Assembly: GCA_019828595.1 (NCBI GenBank)
Contig: JAHQRK010000006.1
Location: forward strand, 868,001 to 932,000
DNA length: 64,000 nt
Source of the DNA: Aphanomyces cochlioides
Lineage: Eukaryota > Oomycota > Saprolegniomycetes > Saprolegniales > Verrucalvaceae
Direction: 5' to 3'
In this document: in pieces, positions 9,648-19,690 of the stretch
How the letters are laid out: every line of letters starts with the position of its first letter
Numbering within the stretch: the first letter of the stretch is position 1
Position numbers and translations under genes: made by a program
The notes under the pieces: generated by a model
What the model was told of the DNA's origin: nothing
Seen by the model: only the letters and a program-made list of their open reading frames with translations
Database searches by the model: none

Positions 9648-12600
9648 CTAGCGTTTTCCTTCGTGATTGCCAACGAGGGCGCGGTACATGGCATAGCCGT
9701 TGACTTTGGACACGTCGAGCGACTTGACCTCGACGTCCTTGTATTTTTCTTGCTGGAATTTCAACTTGCTAAAGTCGTGCACGCCTTCCTGCCATGCGTG
9801 GAGATGCGCATGGCGCGAGACTTTGTCGGTCGAGTGGGCTGGAAAGTCAATCATGTCGTCGCGCTTGTCAAAACCAGTGCTGGCTGTGCAGTGCGGAATC
9901 GCCAAGTGGCCAGAGTACATGGTCAAGACACCGTAGTGCCATGCCGGCCAGTTGTACTTGTTCCTCTCCGTCTCGTTGAATTCATTCAGATGGAGATGAT
10001 TTACCACTGCCATGCTGAGATTGCCGCAGGCTTGGATCAATTTACGAGGGCCGTACCATGTCGATCCAATGTCCAAGACATCCGCCGGCGTCAGATTTAG
10101 CTTGTTGGCGATGCCACGGAGACGGTAGCAAGTGTCGTAGCTGTCGAAACAATACCCGCCGACACTCCCAACTGTGAAGCGTCGAGGTTTCCATGATCCA
10201 AAGACCGGCGTCAAGAATGTATCAATGTCTGTGCGCAGAATCCAGTCGTACGCAGCTGTAGCTGGACTTGAAATCCCCACGACGTTGATGGAGTCGGCAA
10301 AGCGGTAGTCAAAAGTCGCCGAGTGGACTTTGACGTACCGAGGGACGATGACACACATATCGGATTGCGTCTCGTGGGTTCGGATGGTGTCGCGGCAGCC
10401 AAGATCTTTGATGGAATCGCCGTCGTCGTCCGTGAAGACGACAATGTCCGTGCGCCATTTCGCCGGTTGATGCTTGATCATTTCCTTCCAGCTTTGATGG
10501 AACCAGTGGAACTCTCTCATGAACTTAGTACCACCTGTTGGCAAGTAGACGACGGCGGCTCTCGTGAAGGATTCATTCACGCCGTTCATCAGCTCAGCTT
10601 CAGGGAAGCGGTTGGCAACCAAAGCGTGATATGTAGCGTAGCCGCTCACAATCGTCTGGTCGAGTTTGGTCGTGTCCGTGTCGACGTAGTCTTCGTCGTG
10701 GAAATGCCTCGAACTGAAGTTTCCACCCGGGTTTGTCGTCGGTCGGAGATGCGCGTGTTTTGAGACTGGTTCGTTGGACGATGACGTGAAGTCCAGCATG
10801 TCGCCGCGGATATCGTAGCCTGATAGCCGCGTGCAATGTTGAAAGCCAAGATGCGCAGCATAACTGTGGAGAATGCCAAAGTGCCAATGCGGCCAGCCTT
10901 TGATCTTGGACGCATAAAAGTCATAGCTGCGTTCCGTCGCGTTGAATTCGAAGTCATGGAGATGATGCATGGCATTCAGGGTGGTCTTCGCACACGAACG
11001 CATCAATTCTGCTGGGCCGTACCATGTAATCCCGACGCTCATCTTCTTCGGCGTCGCGAAGTTGAGTTTCTTGGCAATCCCGACAAGTCGATCGCAAGTT
11101 GGTTGTCCATCCCAGCAGTACGAGCTCGCTTCGCCGATCGTAAGCTTGGACGGCTTCCACTTGGCAAAAGCTGGCGTGAAGAACGAGTCTGTTTCCGTCT
11201 GAATGATCCATTCATACGGCGCCGTCGCTGAATGATTCAAAGCCACGACGTTGAACGTGTCGGCAAACCGATTGAAGAAGTCATTCGACAGCACGGATGT
11301 GTAGTTTGGCACCATGATGCATCGACTGGGTTCATTCGGACTCGAACGAATGGTCGTGGTGCAATTTAGATCCGCCAAAAGCGGCAAGTTGGACGTCGTA
11401 AAGACGACAAGATCCATGCGCCACTGTCGCGGCTGGTGCTTGATCATTTCCGCCCAACTGTGGTGAAACCAACGGAATTGGTCGTCGATTTGGCGTTCAC
11501 GGGTACCAGGCAAGTAGACGACCGCGGCACGGATAAACGACTCTGGTGGTGGTTCCTTGGGCCCATTCTTGTCGTTGGACTTGAGTGCGACTTGCATCGC
11601 GTATTCGTACACGCGATTTGGCTCGATCGACTCGTAGTCCATGCCGTCGTATTTCCCCTCGAAAAACTTGCCCTTGTCAAAGTTGTCTTTGGGACTCTGC
11701 CACGCGTGCAAATGCGCATGGCGTGATACTTTGTCCGTCGAATGTGCTGGGTAATCAATCATGTCGTCGCGCTTATCAAAGCCACCGACGTCGCTCGTGC
11801 AGTCGTGAATTGCCAAATGGCCAGAGTACATGGTCAAGACGCCATAATGCCACGATGGCCAGCCTTTGGCTTTGAACAAGTAGTACTCGACGCTCTTCTC
11901 TTCGTCGCTGAATTCTTTCTCATGGAGATGCTTAATGACTCGCATGCTCGTTTGTGCACACGTTTGAATGAGTTTCGTAGGACCATACCATGTCGAGCCG
12001 ACATTCTTTGTGTAGTTTGGCTCGGCCAAGTTGAGTTTGTTTGCGATGGTCTTCAAGCGATCGCACGTTGGTTGGTCGTCGTAGCAATAGCCACCGACGC
12101 TACCGACAGTAACTCGACGTGGTTTCCAAGTACCAAACAGTGGCGTGAGGAATGTATCAATGTCCGTGCGCAAGGTCCAGTCGTAGGGTTTTGTCGCCGC
12201 GCTGTCAATCGCCACGACGTTGATCGAGTCGGCAAAGCCATAGTCAAAGTCTTTCGACTTGACTTTCGTGTACGTGTCGACGATGATGCATCGATTTGGG
12301 TCGTCGTTGGACTTGCGGATGGTTTTCACGCAGCCGAGCTCTTTCAAGAGGGGAATATCTCCATCCGTAAAGACGACAATGTCCGTGCGCCACTTGGTCG
12401 GTTGGTGCTCCAACATAATTTTCCAACTGAGGTGGAACCACCGGAATTGTTTCAAAAAGCGGTCGTTCGAGTCTGACGCTGGGAGATAAACGATTGCCAC
12501 GCGGACAAACGTGTCGTCAATTCCGTTCGTGTACTCGATCGCTCCATTCCCTTGGACCGCCATGTAGGTTGCATATCCAGCGACTTGGCTTTGATTCAGC

Positions 12601-15600
12601 GACGCCAAGTCGACCGAGTCGTAGTCTTTCTTAAAGAATTTCGACTCTGCAAAGTCTTCGTTGCCACTCCATGTCGGGCGAATATGGGCGTGCAAGTTGA
12701 TCGAGTCCTTCGAGACTGCCGTAAAGTCAATCATGTCGCGATCGACATTGAACCCATCCGTCTTGGTGCACTCGTACATAGCGATATGACTAGCATAGCG
12801 ATGCGCGACACCGTAATGCCACTTGGGCCATCCTCGTGCAGCATGATGATAGTCGTTGCTCTTTTCCAGCGCGGTGAATTCGTCCTTGATCAAGTGTTGC
12901 AAGACACGGACGGTCAACTTTGCACAGGATTTGATCTGCTTGGCCGGGCCATACCAAGCCTGCCCGATGTTTGCAGTGGATGGAGCGGTCAATTTCAACT
13001 TGGCGCTGATGTCCTTCAAGCGTTCCAGCGTCGACTTGTCGTCCGTGTAGGAACCAGTCACGCCAAATGTCAATTTCGATGGCTTCCACGTTGCAAATGC
13101 CGGTGTCAAGAACGCTTCGATCTCCGTCATCATCAAATAGTCGTAAGGATCCGTCGCTGGGTGGTCTTCAGCCACGACATTGATGGAATCCCCAAAGTCC
13201 AGGTCGTACTCGTTCGATCGAATCGCCTTGTAGTCCGAGACAAGGATGCATTTGTTGGGTACGTTCGCGTCGGCTCGCTTCCCTTCTTGGCAAATCAAAT
13301 CGTCCAAGAAAGACACTCGATGGGTCGTAAAGATCACAAGATCAGTGCGCCACTTGGACGGTTGATGCTGGATCATTGTCTGCCAGCTCTTGTGCAGCCA
13401 TCGCATTTGGCTCGCGCTGATCTCGCCACTGTCTGGGAAGTAAACGACAACTGCGCGAATGAACGTTGAGTTGGAAACGACGTCGATGTCAGACTTTGCA
13501 TTGGATTTGAGGGCCATTTGGAGCGCATACTCGTACACGCGGTCTGGTTTCATCGATTTGTAGTCCATGTCATCGTACTTGCCTTCGAAGAACTTGTTCT
13601 TGTCGAAATGTTCCTGGGGACTTTGCCACGCATGCAGATGTGCATGACGCGAGACCATATCAGTCGAGGAGGCCGAGTAGTCGATCAAATCGTTGCGCTT
13701 GTCGAAGCCACCGACGTCGCTCGTGCAGTCATGAATAGCCAAATGACCAGAGTACATGGTCAAGACGCCATAATGCCAAGACGGCCAGCCTTTGGCTTTG
13801 TACAGATAATACTCGACGCTCTTCTCTGTCTCGTTGAATTCATTCTCGTGGAGATGCTTAATGACTCGCATGCTGGTTTGCGCACACTTTTGGATGACTT
13901 TAGCTGGACCATACCACGTTGATCCAACGTCCTTCGTGTAATTTGGCTCGGCCAAGTTGAGTTTGTTTGCGATTGTCTTCAAGCGATCGCAGGTTGTTTC
14001 GCCGTCAAAGCAATACCCACTGACACTACCGACTGTCAGCTTGAATGGTTTCCACGACGCGAACACAGGTGTCAAGAATGTATCAATGTCCGTGCGCAAG
14101 ATCCAGTCGTAAGGTTTCGTCGCCGCGCTGTCAATCGCCACGACGTTGATCGAGTCGGCAAAGCCATAGTCAAAGTCCTTTGACTTGACTTTCGTGTACG
14201 TGTCGACGATAATGCAGCGGTCAGGCTCGTCATTCGACTTGCGGATGGTTTTCACGCAGCCGAGCTCTTTCAAGAGGGGAATATCTCCATCCGTGAAGAC
14301 TACAATGTCTGTGCGCCACAGCTTGGGTTGGTGCTCCAACATGGTTTTCCAACTGAGGTGGAACCACCGAAATTGTTTCATGAAGCGGTCATTCGAGTCT
14401 GAATATGGCAAGAAGACGACTGCCGCTCGGATAAAGACATCGCTGATGCCATTGCCGAACGTCAAGACCTTGGAATTGGCAGCGACAGCCAGGAACGTCG
14501 AATAGCCATCGATTTGGCTTTGATTCAGCTTGCTAAGTTCAACATTGTCGTAGCCTTTGGCATGGTATTTCGTCATTGAGAAATCTTTCTTCGTATCCAC
14601 TTCGGCTCGCAAATGAGCGTGCCACGTCACTTGGTCTTTCGACGCGGTCGTGAAGTCGATCATGTCCTTATCGAGCTCATATCCATCGTCTTTGGTGCAC
14701 TCATACATGGCAACATGACTGGCATAGCGGTACAGAACGCCGTAGTGCCACGCAGGCCAGCCTTTAGCATCTCTGACGTATGCATGGCTCATTTCCTTGT
14801 CCGTGAATTCATTCTCGTGGAGATGTGTCATGACTTTCACGCTGAGTTTCCCGCAGGCTTTCATCAATTTCGCAGGACCATACCACGTCTGGCCAATGTT
14901 GACCATGGAAGGCTCTGTGAGGCCGAGCTTTTTGCTTACAGCTTTGAGTCGGTCGAGCGTCGGTTGGTTGTCCCAGCAATAGCCACCAGAGTCGCCGAAT
15001 GTCATCTTGGCTGGTTTCCACGTCGAGAACAAAGGCGTCAAGAAGCTTTCGACGTCAGTGCGCATCAAGTAATCGTAGTTGTCGGTCGCGGCATTGTCGA
15101 CAGCCAAGATATTCAACGTGTCGGCATTGGCAACATTAAATGAATTTGTCTGAAGTGGCTGGTAATTCGAGACGACGATGCATCGATCGGGCTCTTCTCG
15201 AGTTCCACGCACACTGGTGCCGCAATTGAGGTCGTCCAAGTAAGACGCACGGTTCTTCACAAAGACGACAAGGTCCGTGCGCCATTTCGCTGGCTGGTGC
15301 TGAGTCATAACTTGCCAACTTTGATGCAACCAGCGGAATCGACTCTGAGTCGTCGATGCATCCGTGTCCAAGTAGACCAAGACAGCGCGGACAAACGACT
15401 GACCTTGATGCTGCAAGCTCGTATCTTTCTTGGCATTGGAGACGAGCGCAATTTGCAGCGCGTAGCCATAAACTTTCTCTGGATCGAGAGAATTCGGGTC
15501 CAAGTGTTTGTACTCTCCGGCAAAGAATTTGCCCTTGTCAAAGTTGTCTTGTGGGCTTTGCCACGTGTGCAAATGCGCATGGCGAGAGACTTGATCACTA

Positions 15601-17405
15601 GCAGAGGCCGAGTAGTCGATCATGTCGTCGTTCTTTTCAAAGCCACCGACGTCGCTCGTGCAGTCATGGATAGCCAAATGCCCAGAGTACATGGTCAAGA
15701 CACCGTAATGCCACGATGGCCAGCCTTTCGCCGTATACAAATAGTACTCGACGCTCTTCTCTGTCTCGTTGAATTCTTTCTCGTGGAGATGCTTAATGAC
15801 ACGCATGCTCGTTTGAGCGCATTTCTTGATGAGTTTCGCTGGTCCATACCACGTCGAGCCGACATTGTCCGTGTAATTCGGCTCGGCAAGGTTGAGTTTC
15901 TTGGCGATTTGTTTCAAGCGATCGCATGTTGTTTGACCGCCAAAGCAATAGCCGCCGACGCTTCCGACGACCAACTTGGTCGGTTTCCAAGTTGCAAACG
16001 CTGGCGTGAGGAATGTATCGATGTCCGTGCGCAAAACCCAGTCGTAAGGTTCCGTGGCGGCGCTGTCAATGGCCACGACGTTGATCGAGTCGGCGAATCC
16101 ATAGTCAAAGTCCTTCGACTTGACTTTCTTGTACTTGTCGACGATAATGCAGCGATTAGGATCTGCGGGCGATCGTCGGATGGTTTTCGTGCAGTTGAGT
16201 TCGTCCAGGAGAGGAATATCTCCACCTGTGAAGACAACAATATCGGTGCGCCAGTCGGTCGGTTCATGCAGCATCATAACTTTCCAACTGAGGAGGAACC
16301 AGCGAAATTGCTTGAAGAACTTGGAGTCTGGCGTGGACGACGGCGGCAAGTAGATGACTGCCGCACGGACAAATGAATCCTTTGGGGACGACGTCGAGCT
16401 GAGGTACTTCAGAGCTCCGTTGCCAATATCCAGCGCAAATTGGCTTGTCTTCGTCGTATTTTTAACTTGTTGCTTGCCAAGAGCAGTGCGAAAGTCGCTG
16501 GGAGGTCGCAAGTGAGCGTGAGAGCTTGCGTCGTCGTCCAAGTCGGTCGACGCATCCAGCATGGACGGCTTGTACGCAACGAGATCGCCCGCGCAGTCCT
16601 GAAAGGCCAAAAGACTGGCAAGTTTGGGAAAATGCTTGAAATCGTCGGGCTTGATCGGCATCTTGTCGTGATTCCACTCGGAAATCAGTTCCAGAGTTCG
16701 CTTGGCACATGCCTTTATGATCGTAGTCGGGCCGTACCATGCATCTCCAAAGTCATCAAGCGATGGAATCGACAGAGGAGAGCCACTTTCGCTCTTGGAT
16801 AAGCGAGCCAATGCGTCCAGACTGAGCTTGTCTCTTGCGCCGCCGACCGTCAATTGAGCGGGTGTCCACTTGTCGAAAGCAGGAGCAAGGATCGCGTTCG
16901 TTGGTGTGGTCAACAGCCAGTCGTATTGATCAAAGATATCGCTCGCCGCGATAGTTTCCATCGTGTGGACAAGAAGAACATCCTCTTGGGTTGCAGTCTC
17001 GGTGGAATTGAGAGGGACAAGGATGCATTCGCTTTGATGCGTGTGGTTTTGCCTGCTTTCACCTGTCAAGCATGGGAATCGTCGAGGGAGAGTCCTATCG
17101 TCGGAGAGGACAATGAGATCCGTTCGCCACGAGTGCGGTTGATGGCGTAGCGTTTCTTTCCAACTGGAATAGAGCCATGCAAACTCCGTCACTGCTTGTT
17201 CTCCAGGCGGCACGTTAACGACGATAGCTCGCAACGGAGTTCGTCGGGCGTCGTCGTTGTCGTCGATCTTTGTGAGCGCGATGGAGCTGAAAGCAAACTG
17301 AAGGACGAGGACGATCGCAATCATCGCAAAGGCGAAGGCGACCGTCCATCGCCTTGAAACGCGCGCGACCATTCCGCTCCAGACTCGGATCTGTTTGAAG
17401 GCCAC
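9648..17405 (-). CDS. Giant type II membrane protein with eight glycosyltransferase-like domains
   Basis: A single intronless frame of 2585 aa. A short cytosolic end is followed by one membrane anchor (about residues 21-44, FAFAMIAIVLVLQFAFSS) and a long lumenal part carrying many N-glycosylation sites. The lumenal part is eight tandem domains of about 320 aa. Each opens with FVRAAVVYLP, continues with FRWFHLSW, WRTDIVVFTDG and a DxD-type motif (RTDIDTFLTP), and ends with STWYGP, GWPxWHYG and a conserved HAHLH. The WRTD strand, DxD motif and nearby aromatics fit a GT-A nucleotide-sugar transferase fold. I believe this is the uncharacterised oomycete family DUF7164, but that is from memory. 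Domains 2, 4, 6 and 8 keep DID; domains 3, 5 and 7 read DVE, EIE and ETD; domain 1 has lost the motif. It probably acts in the Golgi. The function is unknown. Confidence 0.7.
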   Translation of the reverse strand: MAFKQIRVWSGMVARVSRRWTVAFAFAMIAIVLVLQFAFSSIALTKIDDNDDARRTPLRAIVVNVPPGEQAVTEFAWLYSSWKETLRHQPHSWRTDLIVLSDDRTLPRRFPCLTGESRQNHTHQSECILVPLNSTETATQEDVLLVHTMETIAASDIFDQYDWLLTTPTNAILAPAFDKWTPAQLTVGGARDKLSLDALARLSKSESGSPLSIPSLDDFGDAWYGPTTIIKACAKRTLELISEWNHDKMPIKPDDFKHFPKLASLLAFQDCAGDLVAYKPSMLDASTDLDDDASSHAHLRPPSDFRTALGKQQVKNTTKTSQFALDIGNGALKYLSSTSSPKDSFVRAAVIYLPPSSTPDSKFFKQFRWFLLSWKVMMLHEPTDWRTDIVVFTGGDIPLLDELNCTKTIRRSPADPNRCIIVDKYKKVKSKDFDYGFADSINVVAIDSAATEPYDWVLRTDIDTFLTPAFATWKPTKLVVGSVGGYCFGGQTTCDRLKQIAKKLNLAEPNYTDNVGSTWYGPAKLIKKCAQTSMRVIKHLHEKEFNETEKSVEYYLYTAKGWPSWHYGVLTMYSGHLAIHDCTSDVGGFEKNDDMIDYSASASDQVSRHAHLHTWQSPQDNFDKGKFFAGEYKHLDPNSLDPEKVYGYALQIALVSNAKKDTSLQHQGQSFVRAVLVYLDTDASTTQSRFRWLHQSWQVMTQHQPAKWRTDLVVFVKNRASYLDDLNCGTSVRGTREEPDRCIVVSNYQPLQTNSFNVANADTLNILAVDNAATDNYDYLMRTDVESFLTPLFSTWKPAKMTFGDSGGYCWDNQPTLDRLKAVSKKLGLTEPSMVNIGQTWYGPAKLMKACGKLSVKVMTHLHENEFTDKEMSHAYVRDAKGWPAWHYGVLYRYASHVAMYECTKDDGYELDKDMIDFTTASKDQVTWHAHLRAEVDTKKDFSMTKYHAKGYDNVELSKLNQSQIDGYSTFLAVAANSKVLTFGNGISDVFIRAAVVFLPYSDSNDRFMKQFRWFHLSWKTMLEHQPKLWRTDIVVFTDGDIPLLKELGCVKTIRKSNDEPDRCIIVDTYTKVKSKDFDYGFADSINVVAIDSAATKPYDWILRTDIDTFLTPVFASWKPFKLTVGSVSGYCFDGETTCDRLKTIANKLNLAEPNYTKDVGSTWYGPAKVIQKCAQTSMRVIKHLHENEFNETEKSVEYYLYKAKGWPSWHYGVLTMYSGHLAIHDCTSDVGGFDKRNDLIDYSASSTDMVSRHAHLHAWQSPQEHFDKNKFFEGKYDDMDYKSMKPDRVYEYALQMALKSNAKSDIDVVSNSTFIRAVVVYFPDSGEISASQMRWLHKSWQTMIQHQPSKWRTDLVIFTTHRVSFLDDLICQEGKRADANVPNKCILVSDYKAIRSNEYDLDFGDSINVVAEDHPATDPYDYLMMTEIEAFLTPAFATWKPSKLTFGVTGSYTDDKSTLERLKDISAKLKLTAPSTANIGQAWYGPAKQIKSCAKLTVRVLQHLIKDEFTALEKSNDYHHAARGWPKWHYGVAHRYASHIAMYECTKTDGFNVDRDMIDFTAVSKDSINLHAHIRPTWSGNEDFAESKFFKKDYDSVDLASLNQSQVAGYATYMAVQGNGAIEYTNGIDDTFVRVAIVYLPASDSNDRFLKQFRWFHLSWKIMLEHQPTKWRTDIVVFTDGDIPLLKELGCVKTIRKSNDDPNRCIIVDTYTKVKSKDFDYGFADSINVVAIDSAATKPYDWTLRTDIDTFLTPLFGTWKPRRVTVGSVGGYCYDDQPTCDRLKTIANKLNLAEPNYTKNVGSTWYGPTKLIQTCAQTSMRVIKHLHEKEFSDEEKSVEYYLFKAKGWPSWHYGVLTMYSGHLAIHDCTSDVGGFDKRDDMIDYPAHSTDKVSRHAHLHAWQSPKDNFDKGKFFEGKYDGMDYESIEPNRVYEYAMQVALKSNDKNGPKEPPPESFIRAAVVYLPGTRERQIDDQFRWFHHSWAEMIKHQPRQWRMDLVVFTTSNLPLLADLNCTTTIRSSPNEPSRCIMVPNYTSVLSNDFFNRFADTFNVVALNHSATAPYEWIIQTETDSFFTPAFAKWKPSKLTIGEASSYCWDGQPTCDRLVGIAKKLNFATPKKMSVGITWYGPAELMRSCAKTTLNAMHHLHDFEFNATERSYDFYASKIKGWPHWHFGILHSYAAHLGFQHCTRLSGYDIRGDMLDFTSSSNEPVSKHAHLRPTTNPGGNFSSRHFHDEDYVDTDTTKLDQTIVSGYATYHALVANRFPEAELMNGVNESFTRAAVVYLPTGGTKFMREFHWFHQSWKEMIKHQPAKWRTDIVVFTDDDGDSIKDLGCRDTIRTHETQSDMCVIVPRYVKVHSATFDYRFADSINVVGISSPATAAYDWILRTDIDTFLTPVFGSWKPRRFTVGSVGGYCFDSYDTCYRLRGIANKLNLTPADVLDIGSTWYGPRKLIQACGNLSMAVVNHLHLNEFNETERNKYNWPAWHYGVLTMYSGHLAIPHCTASTGFDKRDDMIDFPAHSTDKVSRHAHLHAWQEGVHDFSKLKFQQEKYKDVEVKSLDVSKVNGYAMYRALVGNHEGKR
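9700..17230 (-). repeat. Eight-unit domain array coding for the 2585-aa protein
   Basis: The DxD codons recur every 960-969 bases, at 10221, 11187, 12156, 13116, 14082, 15048 and 16017 (minus strand). The first and most diverged unit covers about 16400-17230. DID-type units resemble each other more than their neighbours, so the effective repeat unit is a pair of unlike domains of about 1935 bases. Confidence 0.8.
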
Positions 17406-18092
17406 GTCAGAATGTCATCCCAGTAGGTTAAACCATTTAACGTCAAGATAATCTCAGCATCTGGCCACGAAGATGTCGCTCATGTGGATCATTCCGCGCC
17501 AAACGACGGCTTCTCTGGACGGATGCGATAGAAAGGCACGTTCGTCTTGCGAGAAATCACACTCTGGAGAGACGCCAGCCTTATTTGAGCGCATCTCCAC
17601 CGTCTCCGGCCTCTCGATGAAGATGCAATGGTCACAACTTACCGTACGACGACTGAGTTTAATGGGTCGAGCAATCAACAGCAACGTTTGTCCTGCACGG
17701 CGGCGTGATCACGGCATTACATGGACACAAGAAAGCTGCTCTCTTTCAGCCTTCTCTGCTTCGAAACTCTACATCTCACGGTCAGACAGCTGCGGTAACT
17801 AGCTAGCACGATCCAACCCATACATCGACATCCTCTGGACTCAGCGTGACACTCTGCGGGGAGCAACCCAACAGCGTAGCAGCTGGATGTCGTTGACATC
17901 AGCGCAGGGTCAAGGAGATGGCTTGGAGATGGATATCGCCTCTCTATGGAAGCGCAGTCGATGGCATCTGATGCTCTGACGTGTGTTGACGCAAGTGGCA
18001 TATGATTCAGAGGTGAAATGCAGTCGGACGGAGTCATGGACGAGCGATGGATGCAATGTTGGACTTGTCTTCTGATGCGATGCTGCGTTGGT
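17406..18092. other. Spacer upstream of the giant gene
   Basis: About 690 bases between the start of the 2585-aa gene and the pseudogene. A minus-strand stretch near 17560-17660 contains CDHCIFIERPET, faintly like the CIxV step of the domain family, but this is too weak to call a remnant. No other structure was seen. Confidence 0.3.
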
Positions 18093-19321
18093 TTAGTCGA
18101 CGCGGTTGGCTTGGAGAGCGAGTTGCAGGGCGAATTGGTTCACGCGGGCTGGATCGAGCGTCTCGACGTCAATGTGTTTGTAGTGTCCAAGGACAAACTT
18201 GGTCTTGGAGAAGTCGTCCATGCTTTGCCACGTGTGTAAATGCGCATGGAGAGAGACGTCGTCCGTCTCAAACGTTGGATAGTCCATCATGTCGTCGCGA
18301 TTGTGAAAGCCACCGACGCCGGTCGTGCAGTCGTGGATGGCCAAATGACCAGCGTACATGGTCAAGACGCCGTAGTGCCATGCCAGTCAGCCGTAGGCAT
18401 TGTAGTAGTAATAGTCGACGCGCTTCTCCCACGCGGTGAACTCATGCTCGTGGAGGTGAGCTATGATGCGCATGCTCGTCCGCGCACATTGCTGAATGAG
18501 CTTAGCAGGGCCGTACCACGACGAGCCGACGTCGTCCGTGAGATTCGGCTCGGCGAGATGGAGTTTCTTGGCGATAGCCTTCATGCGATCGCAAGTTGAT
18601 TCCCCTGCGACGCAATAGCCACCGCCACTACCGACCGTCAACTTGGATGGTTTCCAAGTCGCAAAGACCGGCGTGAGGAACGTGTCAATATCTGTGCGTA
18701 GGATCCAGTCGTAGTGTCCCATCGCTGGGGTTTCGACCGCCGCGACGTTGATCGAGTCGGCAAAATCGTACGCGAACTCTGTCGTCTTGACAGACTTGTA
18801 AGTGTCCACGATAATGATCGGCGTCGTGGATCGTCTTGCGATGGGCTGTCGAGCAGTTCAAGTCGGAGAGAAGAGACGCGTTTCCATCCGTGAAGACGAT
18901 AATGTCAGTGCGCCAGGATGGAGGCTGATGGCCCACCATGCGCTGCCAGCTCAAGTGAAACCAGCGGAACTGTTTGATAAACTTGGACTCTCGGATGGAC
19001 GGTGGTAAGTAGATCCCTGCCGCTCGGACAAATGAGTCCTCCCTGACTGTCGTGGATCTCAGCAACGGCGGCGCCTCTTCACTCGTCCTTGTGAGGTTTC
19101 CTCTTTTTTTCTCCGCCGCGTAAGTCGACGACCACAGCGCGAAGGGAAGAACCACTGGCGTCCGTCTTGCTATTGAACTGAGAGACGGCGATTGAGCTCA
19201 GTGTCAGCTGGAGGACGAGGACCGTCGCTACAACTGCAAGGAAAACCATCCAGCGCATTGGAAATTGCTCAATGCGTGCTGTCATTGTCATTTTGACACC
19301 CGCATGCGCAGCTCCGTCCAC
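18093..19321 (-). pseudogene. Collapsed, frame-broken copy of the repeated-domain membrane protein
   Basis: The minus strand keeps the anchor (MVFLAVVATVLVLQLTLSS) and the first residues of a domain 1 (LRAVVVDLRGGE), then passes straight to one complete DID-type domain, so about six domains are missing relative to its neighbours. The frame shifts in a run of seven A (T on the plus strand) at 19104-19110. It shifts again near 18817, where the usual CIIVDTY step has lost about ten bases. A TGA at 18387-18389 replaces the Trp of GWPxWHYG. The last part (18365-18093) is intact up to the normal C-terminus. Three independent lesions make a sequencing error unlikely. It lies between the two intact paralogues on the same strand. 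Confidence 0.8.
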
Positions 19322-19690
19322 GACAACATCTACATGGTGGAACTACAGAACGTCGCTAGGCTGTGCGTCTTTATTGTCTTGAATCGAGCGTCTTTCGCCA
19401 CTACAGGTCTAATCTTGTGCTGCTCGTGCTCTGTGTCTCCTCGACGGAGATGGAGAGTTCAATAGCTCAAGAGTGACGACACGATCAACAAGAACGTCCG
19501 TCTTGGATATCCAGTGAAGGGGAAAGCCCCCCACCGCATTGCAGCAAGCTGACGTCAGTGTTGTAGCACTACAATTGTAGAGCGCCTGTTTTGACGATGC
19601 CTAGACAATGTCGCTGTCGTACACCGAGGGCGAAAGACCCTAGAGACTGCTTGAACCCACGAGAAGACGTGTACATGATCCAACTTGCTC
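19322..19690. other. Spacer
   Basis: About 370 bases between the pseudogene and the second giant gene. I see no coding signal, repeat or RNA. Confidence 0.4.

Noticed and set aside
11742..16376. Long plus-strand open frames (for example 11742-12476, 12552-13469 and 15297-16376) opposite the 2585-aa gene
   Set aside because: They repeat with the domain period and arise from the codon bias of the antisense repeats. They show no independent protein features.
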